From Bettongia penicillata ogilbyi (Eukaryota > Chordata > Mammalia > Diprotodontia > Potoroidae), in the NCBI GenBank assembly GCA_023548195.1, contig JAJHZJ010000699.1:4373175-4437174 (forward strand): 64,000 nt of DNA. The letters are read 5' to 3'. Below are positions 25,724-37,617 of this stretch, piece after piece. The notes below the pieces were generated by a model that was given only the letters and a program-made list of their open reading frames with translations, searched no databases and had not been told where the DNA came from. How positions within the stretch are numbered: position 1 is the first letter of the stretch; each line of letters begins with the position of its first letter. The position numbers and the translations under genes are program-made.

Positions 25724-26409
25724 GGAGTGGAGATGTCTTAATTTGTTAATCTCATTTCTTTTGAGCTCCTGCAATTTTGCTTCACTTCTAGAGCACAATG
25801 ATTTCTTTGATATGGGCATGCCGTGCAGCATTGTTCTTTGTCAGAGTCTCCCTTCTTGTAATCGATTCCACAGTTCTTCAGAGAGACCTTAAATGTGTAT
25901 TTGTATTGCTTTTTCAGACTTCTGTGTGAGTTCTTGCCTTTTGTGAGTTCTCCATAAAATAATCTTTTAAGCAAACATATGTTAGATATTTGAACAAAAT
26001 GGCCAACCCAGTAGAATTGTGTTCTTTGCAATAGAGTTTGAATGCCTGTCAGTTTAACTCAAGAAAAAAATCTCAGTGTCCTGTATCTCATCCTGCCTGG
26101 TGATCTTCAAACTCTTCCTAAGAGAATTCAAATGTAAATGATTCAGTTTCCTGGTATGGTGCTGGTGTTCTGTCCAGATTCCATGGCATACAACAATAAG
26201 TTCAATAAATCTCTGTAGACCTTCATTTTGGTAGCTAGTCTAACACCTCTTTCCCACACTTCCCTTCAGAGCCTCTCAAACATTGAGCTAGTTCTTGCAA
26301 TGCATGTATCAGTTCCATCATCTATGTATACATCCCTGGAAAGTATACTACCAAGGTAAGTGAACTTGGCCACAGTATTCAGAATTTCTACATTTTCTGT
26401 GTCTAATGC

Positions 26410-26862
26410 CAAAAGAGGTGTAAAACTGGATTCTCTTTGACCCAGCAATACCCCTGTTAGGTCTATTTCCCAAGGTGATCTGGGATAGAGGAAGAGATCC
26501 TATGTGTTCTAAAATATTTGTAGCAGCTCTCTTTCTGGTGGCAAAGAACTGGAAATTGAAGGAATGTCTATCAGTTGAGGAATGGTTGAACAAGTTGTAT
26601 TTGATTGTAATGGAATACTCCTATGTTATATGAAATGATAAGCTAGCTGATTTTAGAAAAATCTGGAAAGACATGCATGAAATAATGAGTGAAATGAGTA
26701 GAAATAAGAGACTTTATGGTATATAGTAATGGCAATATTGTTCAAAGAACAAATGTGAACAATTATTTTGAGTATTATACTCAAATCAACTACAAAGAAC
26801 CTATGAAGGAAGATGCTACTCATCTCCAGAGAAAGAATTGATAAATAGTATGTATAGTATGG

Positions 26863-26926
<64 letters not shown>

Positions 26927-26990
26927 CTATCTGTGTCTAGTGGTGGCTTTCTCTATTGTGAGTAGGGACGGAGGGAGAAACAAAAGGGAA
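26410..26990 (+). repeat. L1 3' end, sense
   Basis: ctttgacccagcaatacccc, tttgtagcagctctctttct, gttgaggaatggttgaacaa and gacatgcatgaaataatgag follow sense L1 ORF2-end/3' UTR order. It ends after a long (AC)n tract. Confidence 0.6.
26867..26924. repeat. (AC)29 microsatellite
   Basis: Uninterrupted AC run of about 58 bases. Confidence 0.97.
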
Positions 26991-27650
26991 AAAATATGAC
27001 CAATAACGATTCTCCATTAGATAAGAGGCCAAAACATGAAAAAATGGTTCTCAAAAGAAGAATTATAAAGCATTCGTAATCATGAAAGAACGCTCCAAAT
27101 CAGTAGTAAGGGAAATACAATTTTTCTAAGATTTTGCCTCATACTCTGTATATTTGGAAAGTCGACAAAAAAGGTAGTCATCATTGTTGGTTTGTGGGAT
27201 GATAAACAGTAATACATTGTTACTGGAGCTGTGAAATGGTCCAAATATTTTGGAAACTGATACACGAAAGTAATGATATTACTGGGCTGAAGGAAAGGGA
27301 GAATGTGATGACTCCAGAGAAGTATGGAAGGATCTACATGTACTACTGAAGACTGAAGTAATCAGGGACAAGAAAATAATAATGTAAATAGAACAATTAT
27401 ATACCCCAAATTACCAAAAGTTAAGGTAGTAAAATTATAAAGATCAAGCATGACTCAAATGAAGAGATATGAGCAGACATCCTCAACCCACTCTGTGCAG
27501 GTGGGAGGTCCATGAATGTTGCACATTGCATAAGTTATTGGACTTTTAAGTATGCATTGAGAAGTTGGAGGGGTTTTTTCTCCTCTTCATCCTCTTCATC
27601 TTCTTTTTAAGATAGTATTTGTTAGATTAATTAGCTCCGAGAGTAGGTGG
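26990..27650 (+). repeat. second L1-like 3' fragment, sense
   Basis: gaccaataacgattctccat and tagataagaggccaaaacat, then aatcatgaaagaacgctcca, resemble an upstream part of L1 ORF2. So this is a separate insertion from the 3' end to its left. The 27290-27650 end is only loosely recognisable. Confidence 0.45.
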
Positions 27651-30600
27651 GATGGTGGAGGAAACTATGATATAAAAAATGGCAGTTCAAATTTATTAAA
27701 AAGAAAATTACATATTGAAATTATTACACATTTAAAAATAGTTTTATAGTATATATTAGTAATACCATTAAAGTATATAATAGAGATGCAAAATTTCAAG
27801 CATAATTTTTCCCTTTTACACTATGTATATAGAATTTGAAATTTTATTTGGTATTTGTTAAGTTCAGAATTTTAAAAAAGCTGGAGAGCCAGTATTTTAT
27901 GATGTTTGCTGTCATGACTTTATCCTCTTTTAAGCCTTTTTACAAGCTTCATTCATAGCCAAAGCATGCAGGTATCAGGTCTCAGGTTATTATTTCCATT
28001 ATTTAGCAAATCTTTCAAGTACATTGGAATTGATGAAAATTAGAGCTGACAATTTCTTCCCACATGTCAGTACATACCAGAGTCAGGAATACACCAGACA
28101 CAGTTGAGCCATTGCTTTGTTGATACCTACATTTTCTTTGGTAAATTCCAAAAGTTATAATGTATAACATGTATGACTAATTTTTGTCATTTAGTCCTTC
28201 CAGGATGCATGCTGCTAGAGATTATAAAGGTAATTTTCTTCCAGTGTTTCATAAAATTACTGGAATTTGAGTTCTCTATCAAATATAATAGTATAATACA
28301 AATCCTCAGAATCTTCAAAACCTCATCATCTCCATCTGGGGTCCAAGGTGGAAAACATCCCTCAGGAGTTGCTTATGAGATCATGATCATTGCTTATGAG
28401 AACTGAGATAATCTTCCTGGTCTCACACCATTTTCCTGAAGCTGCTGTAGTCTTCAGCTTTTGCACCAGTAGAACCACATCCTCTTCATGAGTATGTAAA
28501 GCTAGCATATGGCTGTCTTCTCTACAGTTTTAACAGAAGAAAGTTCTGTCTTTCTAGTTTTTTCCTAGTGATGGTAGTTTGGCCTGTACTCCCTTTTCCT
28601 GATTCCTTTCCAGGTAGAAACAGTTTTATCCTTATATCTATTTCTCATCATCATTTCTGTGAGTTTCTTCAGTTGATTCTGCACCTGCAAGACTGAGCCT
28701 CTATTCACTTACTTGGAACCATGCGTGAGGAAGATGGGGTTATGTGTCTGTAAAAATGGACATTTTCAATAGTTCATATACTGCATGTGTTTTAAATATA
28801 TATTTTTTTACATCATTTAGGGATATACTTAAATCACTGCAGCCTACAAGTCCTTTGGCTACTTGGTTCAAATTTATCTTAGCCTCTTTTTCAAGGAAAA
28901 CTATGCCTTTCTATATTAGTCTCACTTAGCCAAAAATTGGAATGGGAACTTCCTTTTGCACTGAATGATAATGCCAAACTCTGAAAGCTCTGTGTCTTCT
29001 AAAACTGTAATCAAAGAATGACTCTAAAAATTGTTTATTTTCCTATATGTGTTATTCCAGGTTTTCTCTATCTTTGTTACCACAGTTTTTTTAAAAAACG
29101 AAATTATGTATTTGTAAGACAGATAAACACAGCTCCCCAGGAGGGCTGCTAGCACAAGTTCACTCTTGATTTGGTCAGACAGGAAAGACACTGAAAGGGG
29201 GTTAATAATCTTACTTTATTCTAGCCTAGTTTTCTCAGAAGAGGATTGCTGATGATGAGAGCACAAACTCTTACAGCATTCCCTAATCACCTGTCTCATG
29301 GGGGCCAGGTGAGAAAGAGGGGCAACTATACATACGTCTTGATGGGGTCAGTCAAGACAGGCACAACTTGTGCTTCCCTAAGTCCCCTCAAGCCTCAGTG
29401 GGTGCCAGCTGAGGGAAACACAGATTCACCCCAAGCCTTGATGGGGCCTGATCAAGGCACACACAGCATTCTAGCTTGTGTATTCAACCCTAAGGTTCAG
29501 TAGAGGCCAGTTGAGGCACACACAGCATTGTGCATTCAACCCTCAGGGTTCCCCATTCACTGACCAGTAACTACCTGCTTTATAGGGCATCAGACAAAGA
29601 AGGTTTATTACCAGCAATAGCCTCACAAGTTTACATCACCTCATCCCTATATCTCACTGCACAGCCACAGTGGATGTTAATATTATTTACCATTATATAA
29701 TTGCACCAACATGGTGGAGATATTTGGAACTATAACTGTGGGGACTCACATCTAGTACCTGGGAACAGGAGATTGTTATAGCTATGGCTATGAAAACTGT
29801 GTAATCCACTTTACTAAAATCCACCTTACTTACACTAAAATTCACCTTACATACAGTATGAAAAAACCCTTGAAAATCTAATAAATAATTTAAATTTTAA
29901 AAATTCAGCAGCAGTTCTTCCCAGAAAAAACATTATTGAACCCATTTTAACAAATAAATAAGGGTTAAATTGTAACTCAGCATGGTCTTCTGGTCTAGTC
30001 TTATTTGAACCAAACCCAAATAGATCATTCTGTCAATGTTATACTAACGTTGTCATATAGTCTTGATGCACATAAGTTCTTATAAACTTACCAATGAAGA
30101 AACAGCTGGATAATAATTCTGAAAAACAAGGAAAGGGGAAAGGAGAAGAGTGTAGCAGCAAACACCCTGGCATACACAGGAGGACCTGCTGCACCAGTTC
30201 TTAGATCTGTTTTTGTAAAGGAAAAGCAACTTTTGAGAGGTTACCAATCTTCTTTAATTACATACCAACAGAAAAAATACAAGCAGAGAAATAAAGACCA
30301 CCTGACAGGGCTTCTACCTGTCTGACCATAAGCAATAGACACATCACAGATCAACAGACAATTCTGATTGACCATTACGTACATACATAGTTACCAGAGA
30401 AAGAAGCACCAACGTTTGGATTTTCAAAGCTAGGAGGCTCCCCAGTGGCTTCCCAGAGTCTCATCTGGCACATGAACCTTTTTTTGAAGAGTAAGACCCA
30501 AAGCAAAACCTCACCTCAGAGTATATATACACATTTCAGAGTTGGAGGGCATGGCCTTCGTGACCCATTGTCTCATTAGAAATTAATAAATGTACCTGAG

Positions 30601-31580
30601 GTCTATTAATGGACAGGGAAGATCTTTAACTTTAATTAACATCACAAGGAGGCAGAGGGAAATTGTTATCTTGCGCAAATTGCCAGAGCTGGCTAATTTC
30701 AATCTAATAGGCTTATTTACCCATGAATGGATATATCTGTGTGTACACATCTGTATATACATATACATACATATATATATATATAGATAAATCTATACAT
30801 TATATATGTATATATAAATCTCTACAAACACAATATAATAGTTTAAACATAACATATATACACGTGCATATATGCACATGTATATATATATATATATATA
30901 TATAATTTGACTCCTATCTGAAGTAGATATATGCTTGAAATCATAGTGATTATGCATTTATAAGGGTAGTTATGAAGTGGCCTATTATGTTCTTAGAGAG
31001 CAAAACACAAAGTTCTGTTGTAATTTTGCAAAATTTTCATTTGTTGCTTGATGGTGTAAATACTGATATAGTTTGTATAAGTCCTGCTATGAAGTTAATA
31101 GAAATTGATCAATTTCATTCGTTGCTCAATCACTAGCTCAAATCACTAGTTGCTTTTGTCTAGTAAAAATGTTCATTTTTTTTCATTTAAACAGATCAAG
31201 ACTACTTACCTTTTGTGAAAGAAAAATGCCCTACAAGGCTAGATGCTTGTGCTAAAATATGCAAATAGTTAATATTCTTTGTTACTTCTCCAGGTTTACT
31301 TTTTTTCTTTTCCTAATGAATGAGTTTGCAATTTCATGATTTGTGGAAGGGAATTTTAGGTAATCCTTGGGCAAGTACCACTATGGGGATTACTTGTAGT
31401 GCAGAGGGACTTCTGTGCATGTACATGTACCTTGAATAGCAAGCAGTAAGAAGCTAGGGTGCCTGGGACTTGAGCCCAGGGTAGACTTTGGATTTGGAAC
31501 TTGGGATGGTGCCCTATACCCCAGCTGGATGGTTTTATGATTGAGGGAAGCTTGGAAGGGCAGCACTTCCATGTTCATGA
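27650..31580. other. intergenic, no gene; unclassified, partly LTR-like
   Basis: No coding exon seen. 29130-29700 contains repeated short blocks (gaggcacacacagcatt twice; tcaaccct..aggtt twice) and 30120-30600 contains a gagtatatatacac TATA-like element. Both look like fragments of an LTR or other interspersed repeat on the - strand, but I cannot name it. 30760-30906 is a TA-rich microsatellite. Confidence 0.3.
30760..30906. repeat. (TA)n / TACA-rich microsatellite
   Basis: Alternating tatata, catata and cacgtg stretches ending in an uninterrupted TA run at about 30880-30903. Cruciform-prone. Confidence 0.9.
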
Positions 31581-32520
31581 ATTGTGAAATTCTTTTTTCT
31601 GATCACAGTCTATTGCCTTTCCATCTCTTCCTCTGTCTTACAAACCCCAGCTCTGTTTTCTGGCTGCACGGTGACTCCTAGCCCTTCAAACACTTAGCTC
31701 TTTCTTAGGAACCCTAGAACTAGCTATATTCTCCTCCCTTTCCCATCTAACCCACTGTTGAACTCTACGTTATTGTCTTCTCTTGAGTCTTTTGACTCAA
31801 GGTGGGAGGGGAAGAACCTCAGATCTTCCAAAGAGAAACAGTCACTCTCCCAGCTTGATTTTTTTCTGATTAGGCCTACTACAAATTTGTGTTACAAAAT
31901 CTCATTTGGGCCTAAACTATTGCAAGGCAATCTTTTTACATTTTTCTAATTAAGTCATTATTCTATTTGCCACAGCTAGTCTTCTAAACTTTTTCGTCTC
32001 TTCTCAAGCCTTCTCACACAATCTCTCAGCTGAGAAGTTTTCTTCATATACTGCTGAAAACTTTAAGGATATTTACTGAGAGGTCTCTCTTTTCCTCTTC
32101 TCTTAATCTCACATCACCCAAATACCTTCTTCCTCTGTCTCTTCTTTCACCCCTGTTTCACATAATGAGTTAGTTCTTCTTGATAAAGTAAACCCATCTC
32201 CTCGTACAACTGGTTCCATTCCATCTCATTTTCTCTAGTAGATTGCTCCCTCTATTACCTTTCATTGATCTTGAAATTCTCCCTTTTGTCTATTTTTCTA
32301 CTATCTACAAACATGCTCATGTCTCCACCATCCTCAAAAACTCATTTGATCTAGCTAACCTTTCTAGTCAGTGATCTAACTAGATGTCTTCCTCTCTTCT
32401 GTCAATAGTAGGTGCCTCCATTTCATCTCTTCTTGACTTTCTACAATTTGTCTTCTGACCTCATCATTCAATTAAAACTGTTCTCTCCAAAATTAACTCA
32501 AAAATAAGTATGGGATACCA
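31580..32520 (+). repeat. L2/CR1-like LINE, sense
   Basis: Pyrimidine-rich coding relic with ccaccatcctcaaaaactca and ttgtcttctgacctcatcat followed by ctctccaaaatta; the same order occurs at 53.35 kb. No usable frame remains. Confidence 0.45.
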
Positions 32521-33510
32521 TCCAACCACTTCCCCTGGATTCCATCACAGCCAGAATAGGAACTTAAATTTCCTGAAACCTTCAGGGATGGAATAGTTTG
32601 GGGCAGTGATCAAATAGTAAGAAGCAAGGGAATGAAGTGAACATATACCTGAGATTATGGTTCTAGTATTGGTGGATGGGAGGTTGAAGAAGAGGAAAGG
32701 TACTAATTTTTTTTCAGGTCCTAGAGATCTAAAGTGGCCTGGGTCAGAATAGAAGCATAAAGGGGAAAAAACTCTAAGGTGAAAAACTGTAGATCATATT
32801 AGAGTACAGTTATGGCACCTATAAGCCCTCAGAAGCAGAACAAATAACTTCTGAAGAGATATAGGGCATATGCAAATTTACTAATTGTATCAACCTGGGC
32901 AAGTCACTTGCTGTCTCTCAGACTGTTTCCTTGTTATAAGCATTATAATTAAGTATCATTAAGCATGTAAAATAATGAGATTTGCTAAATTCCCTTTTAG
33001 ATCTAAGTCCATGGTCCTGTGAATTAAAAGTTCTGTCTTCTTTCGGCAAAGACATGGAAAAGTTTCCCTGTATTCAGGGAAATTTCTAGAAAGTGCTATG
33101 GAAATCACTATGTTGCATTGACTGTAATATTTACAGCTCCCAAAGAAACTATAGTTGTACTTTGATGCTCCATTGTGTTGTAGAGGTTGCAGCCTTCTAA
33201 GTTCTCAAAGGTTATACTAGTGTATATACTATGCAGCATCTGATAATTCCAACAAAGTTGGAGACTTTGTGAACAAGTCAACAGTGGACTCTCTGTTATT
33301 TGAAGACTCACTTGGCTCAATTTCGAGAGACATCACTTGGAGCTTGCTCATAAGGTTATGTTTTTTTTTTTTTTGTTAGAGCAACTTTTTTTTTTTAACA
33401 ATTTTGTCTTAATTTTTAATTTTACGGATGTCTTTTATTTCATACTGTTTTTATTTCTGAATATTTCCTTCTTATTTCCCTAATCCAGAAGACTATCCCT
33501 TATAATGAGG
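32520..33510. other. intergenic, nothing recognised
   Basis: AT-rich, no repeat consensus that I recognise beyond a short MIR-like block near 32895 (acctgggcaagtcacttgct). A T-run lies at 33361-33374. Confidence 0.4.
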
Positions 33511-33519
33511 AATAATAAA

Positions 33520-34600
33520 TAAGAGAAAAAAGCAAAATAATTTATGAATAAGCATTTGAGAATTCAGGTATCCACTATGTTCCAGGTACTATGCTAAGTG
33601 CTGAATATGCAAATGCAAGAAACAATCCCTGGTCACAGAGAGCTTGTATTTTTAATGGTAAAAGCCAGTCCATAAATAACCACATGGAGAATAAATACAA
33701 AGTAATTGAATACAAGAAAGGGAGGGCACTTGAATTTGGGGTGATCAAGAAAGGCTTCCTGTAGAAGGGAGTGCCTGAGCTGCATCTTATTGGAAGAGAG
33801 GAGTTCTATGAGTAAGAAGTACATTCTTTACATTCATGCCATTGTAAAAACACAGAGATTCATTGTTATATGTAAGATTCAGAGTGCTGCTAGTGTGTGG
33901 CATGGGAAATAACGTCTAACGAAACTAGAAAGATAAATTGGGGCAAGATTGTGAAGGTCTTTAAAAAGTTAAATAGAGGAATTTATAATTGATACTAACG
34001 GAAATAGGGAGTCACTGCTGTTGACTGAGTTGGGGAAATGGATGGTCAGATCTATGCTCAGGTTTGATTGGAGTGACAAGAGACTTGAAGCGTGGAAGGT
34101 AATTAGTTGGCCGTTACCTAACCTAGGTAAGAGATGATGGTCTGAATTTAAGGTGGCATAGCTGTATGAGTAGAGAGAGGGTGTAGGGTATGAAGGATGT
34201 TTGTGGAGATTTGATAAATGTTTGAACATGTGGGTTGAGGAAATCTGAGGGTTTCAGGATAATACCAGAATTTCAGGAACATATGTTGCTGGTGATACCT
34301 TGGAAAGAAATACTAAAGAGGAAAGAATTTGTTTAGGAAATTGGAATTCATTTTTAGGTGTGTTTTAGAAATCCAACAATTGTGATGGAATTGAAGTTCA
34401 GGAGAAAAACTAAGTCTGAATATATAGATCTGTAAGTTATCTCCATCAAAAATGATAATATAGTTCATGGGAGCTGATGAGTTTATTGAGAGAGAATGTA
34501 GAGAGAGAAGAGGGCATAATGTGGATGATGGGCCAGTAAAGGAGATGGAAGAGTGGTCACATAGGTAGGAGAAAAATCAGGATAATCAGTATCACGAAAA
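33520..34600 (-). repeat. L2 copy, antisense, about 1.1 kb
   Basis: From the antisense 3' end (ccactatgttccaggtacta; tgctaagtgctgaatatgca) it passes tggtcacagagagcttgtat, aggcttcctgtagaagggag and tgagctgcatcttattggaa. It ends in the reverse-transcriptase part (gagctgatgagtttattgag). Confidence 0.6.
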
Positions 34601-34739
34601 ACAAATGTAATAATGTATGTGGTATGTTACACCTGTCTTGCCCTACGTCTTCAAAGAGGGCAGGGAGGTGCATTTTCCCCTATCTTTTTAGGGCCAAGTA
34701 ATCAGTATAATTAAATAGTGTTAAGTTTCAAGTTTTTCT

Positions 34740-35345
34740 TTCCATTGACATATTAACCTGTATTTTGATCATCAATATTGTTCTAGTAAACCTATGTGGA
34801 AGTAAAATATGGACGACTATATTCTTAGAAGAATCAAGACAATGGACAATTCAAAGGGCAATGAAAAGACAGATATTGGGTGTTAGTAGGCTGCAACATA
34901 TTACCAATAATGTCATGAGAAGCTTTGTAAAAGACATGGAAGAAATTTAGGAGCATTAGATTGTGAGCTCCTCAGAGGAAGGACTATCGTTTGTCTTTTT
35001 CTGCATTCCCAGGGAATATAATTCTGGGCTTGGAATTTCTGACCTCAGACCCTAGATGTGTGCCCCTTGGCAAGTCACAACCTCAGTCTGACTCAATTTT
35101 TTCTCAACTGTAAAACGTGGATAATAATAGCACCTAGCTCTCAGCATTGTTGTCAGGATTAAATGAAATATTTATAAAGGGTTTAGTGCTGTGTCTGACT
35201 CATAATAGTTGCTTAATAAATGTTTATTGACTGACTGGAAAAAAAAGAGGGCGAGCATGACCTCATCATGTACAATGAGCAAGAGGACCTTGAGAAATGG
35301 ATACCTTGTATTACCCATAGAATGTTAAAATACATAAAGGAAGTC
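34740..35345 (+). repeat. RTE-like ORF2 tail, split by an L2/MIR insertion
   Basis: 34765-34950 reads GSKIWTTIFLEESRQWTIQR and then AMKRQILGVSRLQHIT, the RTE-type ORF2 C-terminus (YGSE-WT, RAM-R-MLG-). After an insertion at about 34957-35222, the same element seems to resume near 35245 with a weak match to the family's WAGH..YPRNVKR..KG segment. Decayed. Confidence 0.5.
34957..35222 (+). repeat. MIR/L2-tail SINE inside the RTE-like element
   Basis: gattgtgagctcctcagagg, ttggcaagtcacaacctcag and a final cttaataaatgtttattgac block give a MIR-type core with an L2 tail. Confidence 0.5.
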
Positions 35346-37200
35346 ATTTAGTCTCTTATGGAAGGCAAATGGAAAGGTGTGTGCAAGAAGCCAACATTGT
35401 ATTTTGATTTGTCCCATTGTAAAGGCATCACCCATGTTAATGCCTTCAGCAACTTGTGATAGATGTTTATTGAGCGCTGTATATCTGTTGGCAGAGGAAC
35501 ATACCGGTGAAGTCACAAATCTTTTGAAATAATGAAATGAGGTAGGTAATAGAGGAAGACTAGTGGTTTGTACTTTGTACAGAGAACTGGAACATCACAA
35601 AGATAAGATTGGGAAGGGGGAGAATATATTTTCTGTCATATCCATGTACATAAGACATGCCATAGCAGAAGATAGTGGGCAGGCCCAAGAGATAGGAAGA
35701 TTTGAATTTAGTGCTTTTTCATACAGTTTAGTTGGATGATTGAGGGGACAGCCTGTAGTCGTTTAGTGGATTAGGGAACTCTGAAACTCCTACAAGCATG
35801 TGTAGTGTATGGGGGAAATAGGCTAAAGCTTAGAGAGAACACGTAATAAAATGTAGAACTTAGAACCTGGAAGACCTTTTACTGGAATCTTCAAGATACT
35901 ACCCTTAGGTATGGTATAGTTTTTCTGCTGGGCTCTTTGTAGAACCCTGAATCTGTGTTTAGTCAGTACTTGGGTCCTGGGAATATTGCTAAGATGCTGA
36001 TAGGGCATGAGAAGTATAAAGTCCTCATGGACCCTTTAAGTTCACAAGATTCTCCTGAACCATGAGCTGTTGGTAGTGAGTGGTGAAGAAGTCAAGATAC
36101 TTATCCCCCAAGGAATTTCCTTTTAGGGGTTTAACTGGAGCACTCTTTCCTTAACAATGCCAGGAGTCTGGGAAATACTCAAATCCTTCAGGTTCTGAAC
36201 TAGCTCCTGGTTTTATATAGGTTCTTAATCACTCAGCCAATCCAGATTTTCTATCATACCTAGGGAGAATTCCAGGCTTTGTTGACATCTAGTGAACAAT
36301 AAAGATGCATTCTTACAGATAAATATATCATATAAGAATATTTAGTAATTATTTTAGGTGGAATGGGTTGGTTCAATTAATTTACTCAATCAACCTCCGT
36401 CCTTACATATTAATACACATTAAGAGCTGCTAGTACATAATTTTTGCCAGTGGGCTATCAAATATAAATGAGGTAACCAACTCATTTTATTTATTAGGTT
36501 ATTTGATTTAACAATAAAATACATTTCATAGAAATGATTATAAAGTATGTTTTACAAATAGAATATTTTATACTTACAGATCTTATGGTACATAATGAAA
36601 ACTTAGTAAATAGAAGATATTAAACCACCAGTAATTTCTTAATTTTACATAACAAAGAAGAAAAGTCCATTATTATCTGGTCAACTGGATTTCTGTATTA
36701 AATCCAAAAATTACCTTCAATGTTTTATCTTCTGTGCAAAAATCATTGTCATGTTTTTTTTTAAATTACTTAGGTTCTAAAGGCAAATTTTAATTTAGGG
36801 CTGCAGTACCACATCCTGCTTAGGGAAAACATCGCTTAGAAACAGGTGTTAGTACAAGAAAAGGAAAACGCCTGCTGAGTGTGTAAATCCACTTTGCCTA
36901 TAGTTATTATTGACACCCTATTGAGAAACCGAAATGCATAAGAGGAGAAAAAATTTCGCTATCTGTTTCAAGATTGTTTTGTGTATTTAGCATCATTTAT
37001 GGTTAGGGCTTTTTTAAAAAAAATGTACCTTAGTTAATTCATTGCAGCACCTATTAGGCACTTTAAAAAAAATCGCGGGACACTAGCAATGGAAGGAACT
37101 TGAGAGATAATCTATTCCAATTTTTTATGAAGCAGCCCCTTTTATTTTTGGACAGCTCTAAACTTACTGCCTAATTTTAAGGTTGAATGTGAGGAATTTT
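35345..37200. other. intergenic sequence downstream of GRAMD2B, nothing recognised
   Basis: No exon or clear repeat. The AT-rich, non-repetitive part at 36.4-37.2 kb may be distal GRAMD2B 3' UTR if the later AATAAA candidates are used. Confidence 0.35.
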
Positions 37201-37379
37201 AAGGAGTAAAGAAAGTGTGGAAAGGAAGAAATAAAACAGAGTGGAGCATGTTTGCTGATGCTACAGTCACTGTTGAACCTCGGTCATCCAAACCCAAAAG
37301 CATTCTTGTGTCCAACAGCTTCTTTTTATATTTCCAAGGAAATGAGGTCCATTCTCTCCATGATGCAGCAGTGAAGACA

Positions 37380-37575
37380 CCCTCAGAGTCAATGTTAACA
37401 TTTATTGCACAATAACCAAATCACTTCCCACTTTCCTTAGACAGCAACTGTAAAGTGCAAAAGTGGCTTTGGATTCCAATTAATCAGTGTCTCTGTCCAG
37501 CAGAGTGCCCTCCATGAGTAGTGGAGTTGCTTCCTAGAAGTGTAGCATTAAGTTGGCCCCAAGCAACCAGGTAAA
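37380..37575 (-). other. GRAMD2B: GRAMD2B 3' UTR, likely proximal part
   Basis: Read on the - strand, the first AATAAA after the stop is at 37406-37401, about 170 bases downstream. The sequence to about 36.5 kb is non-repetitive, with further AATAAA candidates near 36.49 kb, so a longer UTR is possible. Confidence 0.6.
37401..37406 (-). terminator. GRAMD2B: polyadenylation signal AATAAA, GRAMD2B
   Basis: tttatt on the + strand, the first canonical signal after the GRAMD2B stop codon. Confidence 0.5.
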
Positions 37576-37617
37576 TCAGTCACCATTATCCAGCAGCCTT
37601 TGTAAGTTGTTTTGTAT
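37576..37617 (-). CDS. GRAMD2B: GRAMD2B last coding exon with stop codon
   Basis: Acceptor atatttag, phase 0, then IQNNLQRLLDNGD and TGA (37576-37578). Human ends IQNNLQKLLENGD. Only 13 codons, so it cannot be seen as an open frame. Confidence 0.93.
   Translation of the reverse strand: MQNNLQRLLDNGD

Larger units (their letters stand above)
21292..26460 (-). mobile_element. decayed non-LTR retrotransposon, ORF2 C-terminus, split by the HAL1 nest
   Basis: Two pieces, 26460-25724 and 21473-21292, read on the - strand. The right piece gives FTYLGSILSRD, then RLFYGELTKGK and YKYTFKVSLK, the conserved tail of RTE-like non-LTR ORF2 proteins. The left piece gives CLACGRAFQAHTILIS, the C-terminal zinc-finger remnant (C--CGR-F-AH--LIS). 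The two pieces join across the HAL1 nest when the insert and one copy of the target-site duplication are removed. It holds several stops and frameshifts. Clade is my best guess, not proven. Confidence 0.6.

Noticed and set aside
25271..25831. 186-residue - strand open frame
   Set aside because: It crosses the junction between the old non-LTR element and the HAL1 copy B 5' UTR, so it cannot be a native gene.
26653..26922. - strand frame starting with a Cys-Val run
   Set aside because: Translation of the AC microsatellite.
37215..37415. 66-residue + strand open frame
   Set aside because: Antisense to the GRAMD2B 3' UTR; no homology recognised.
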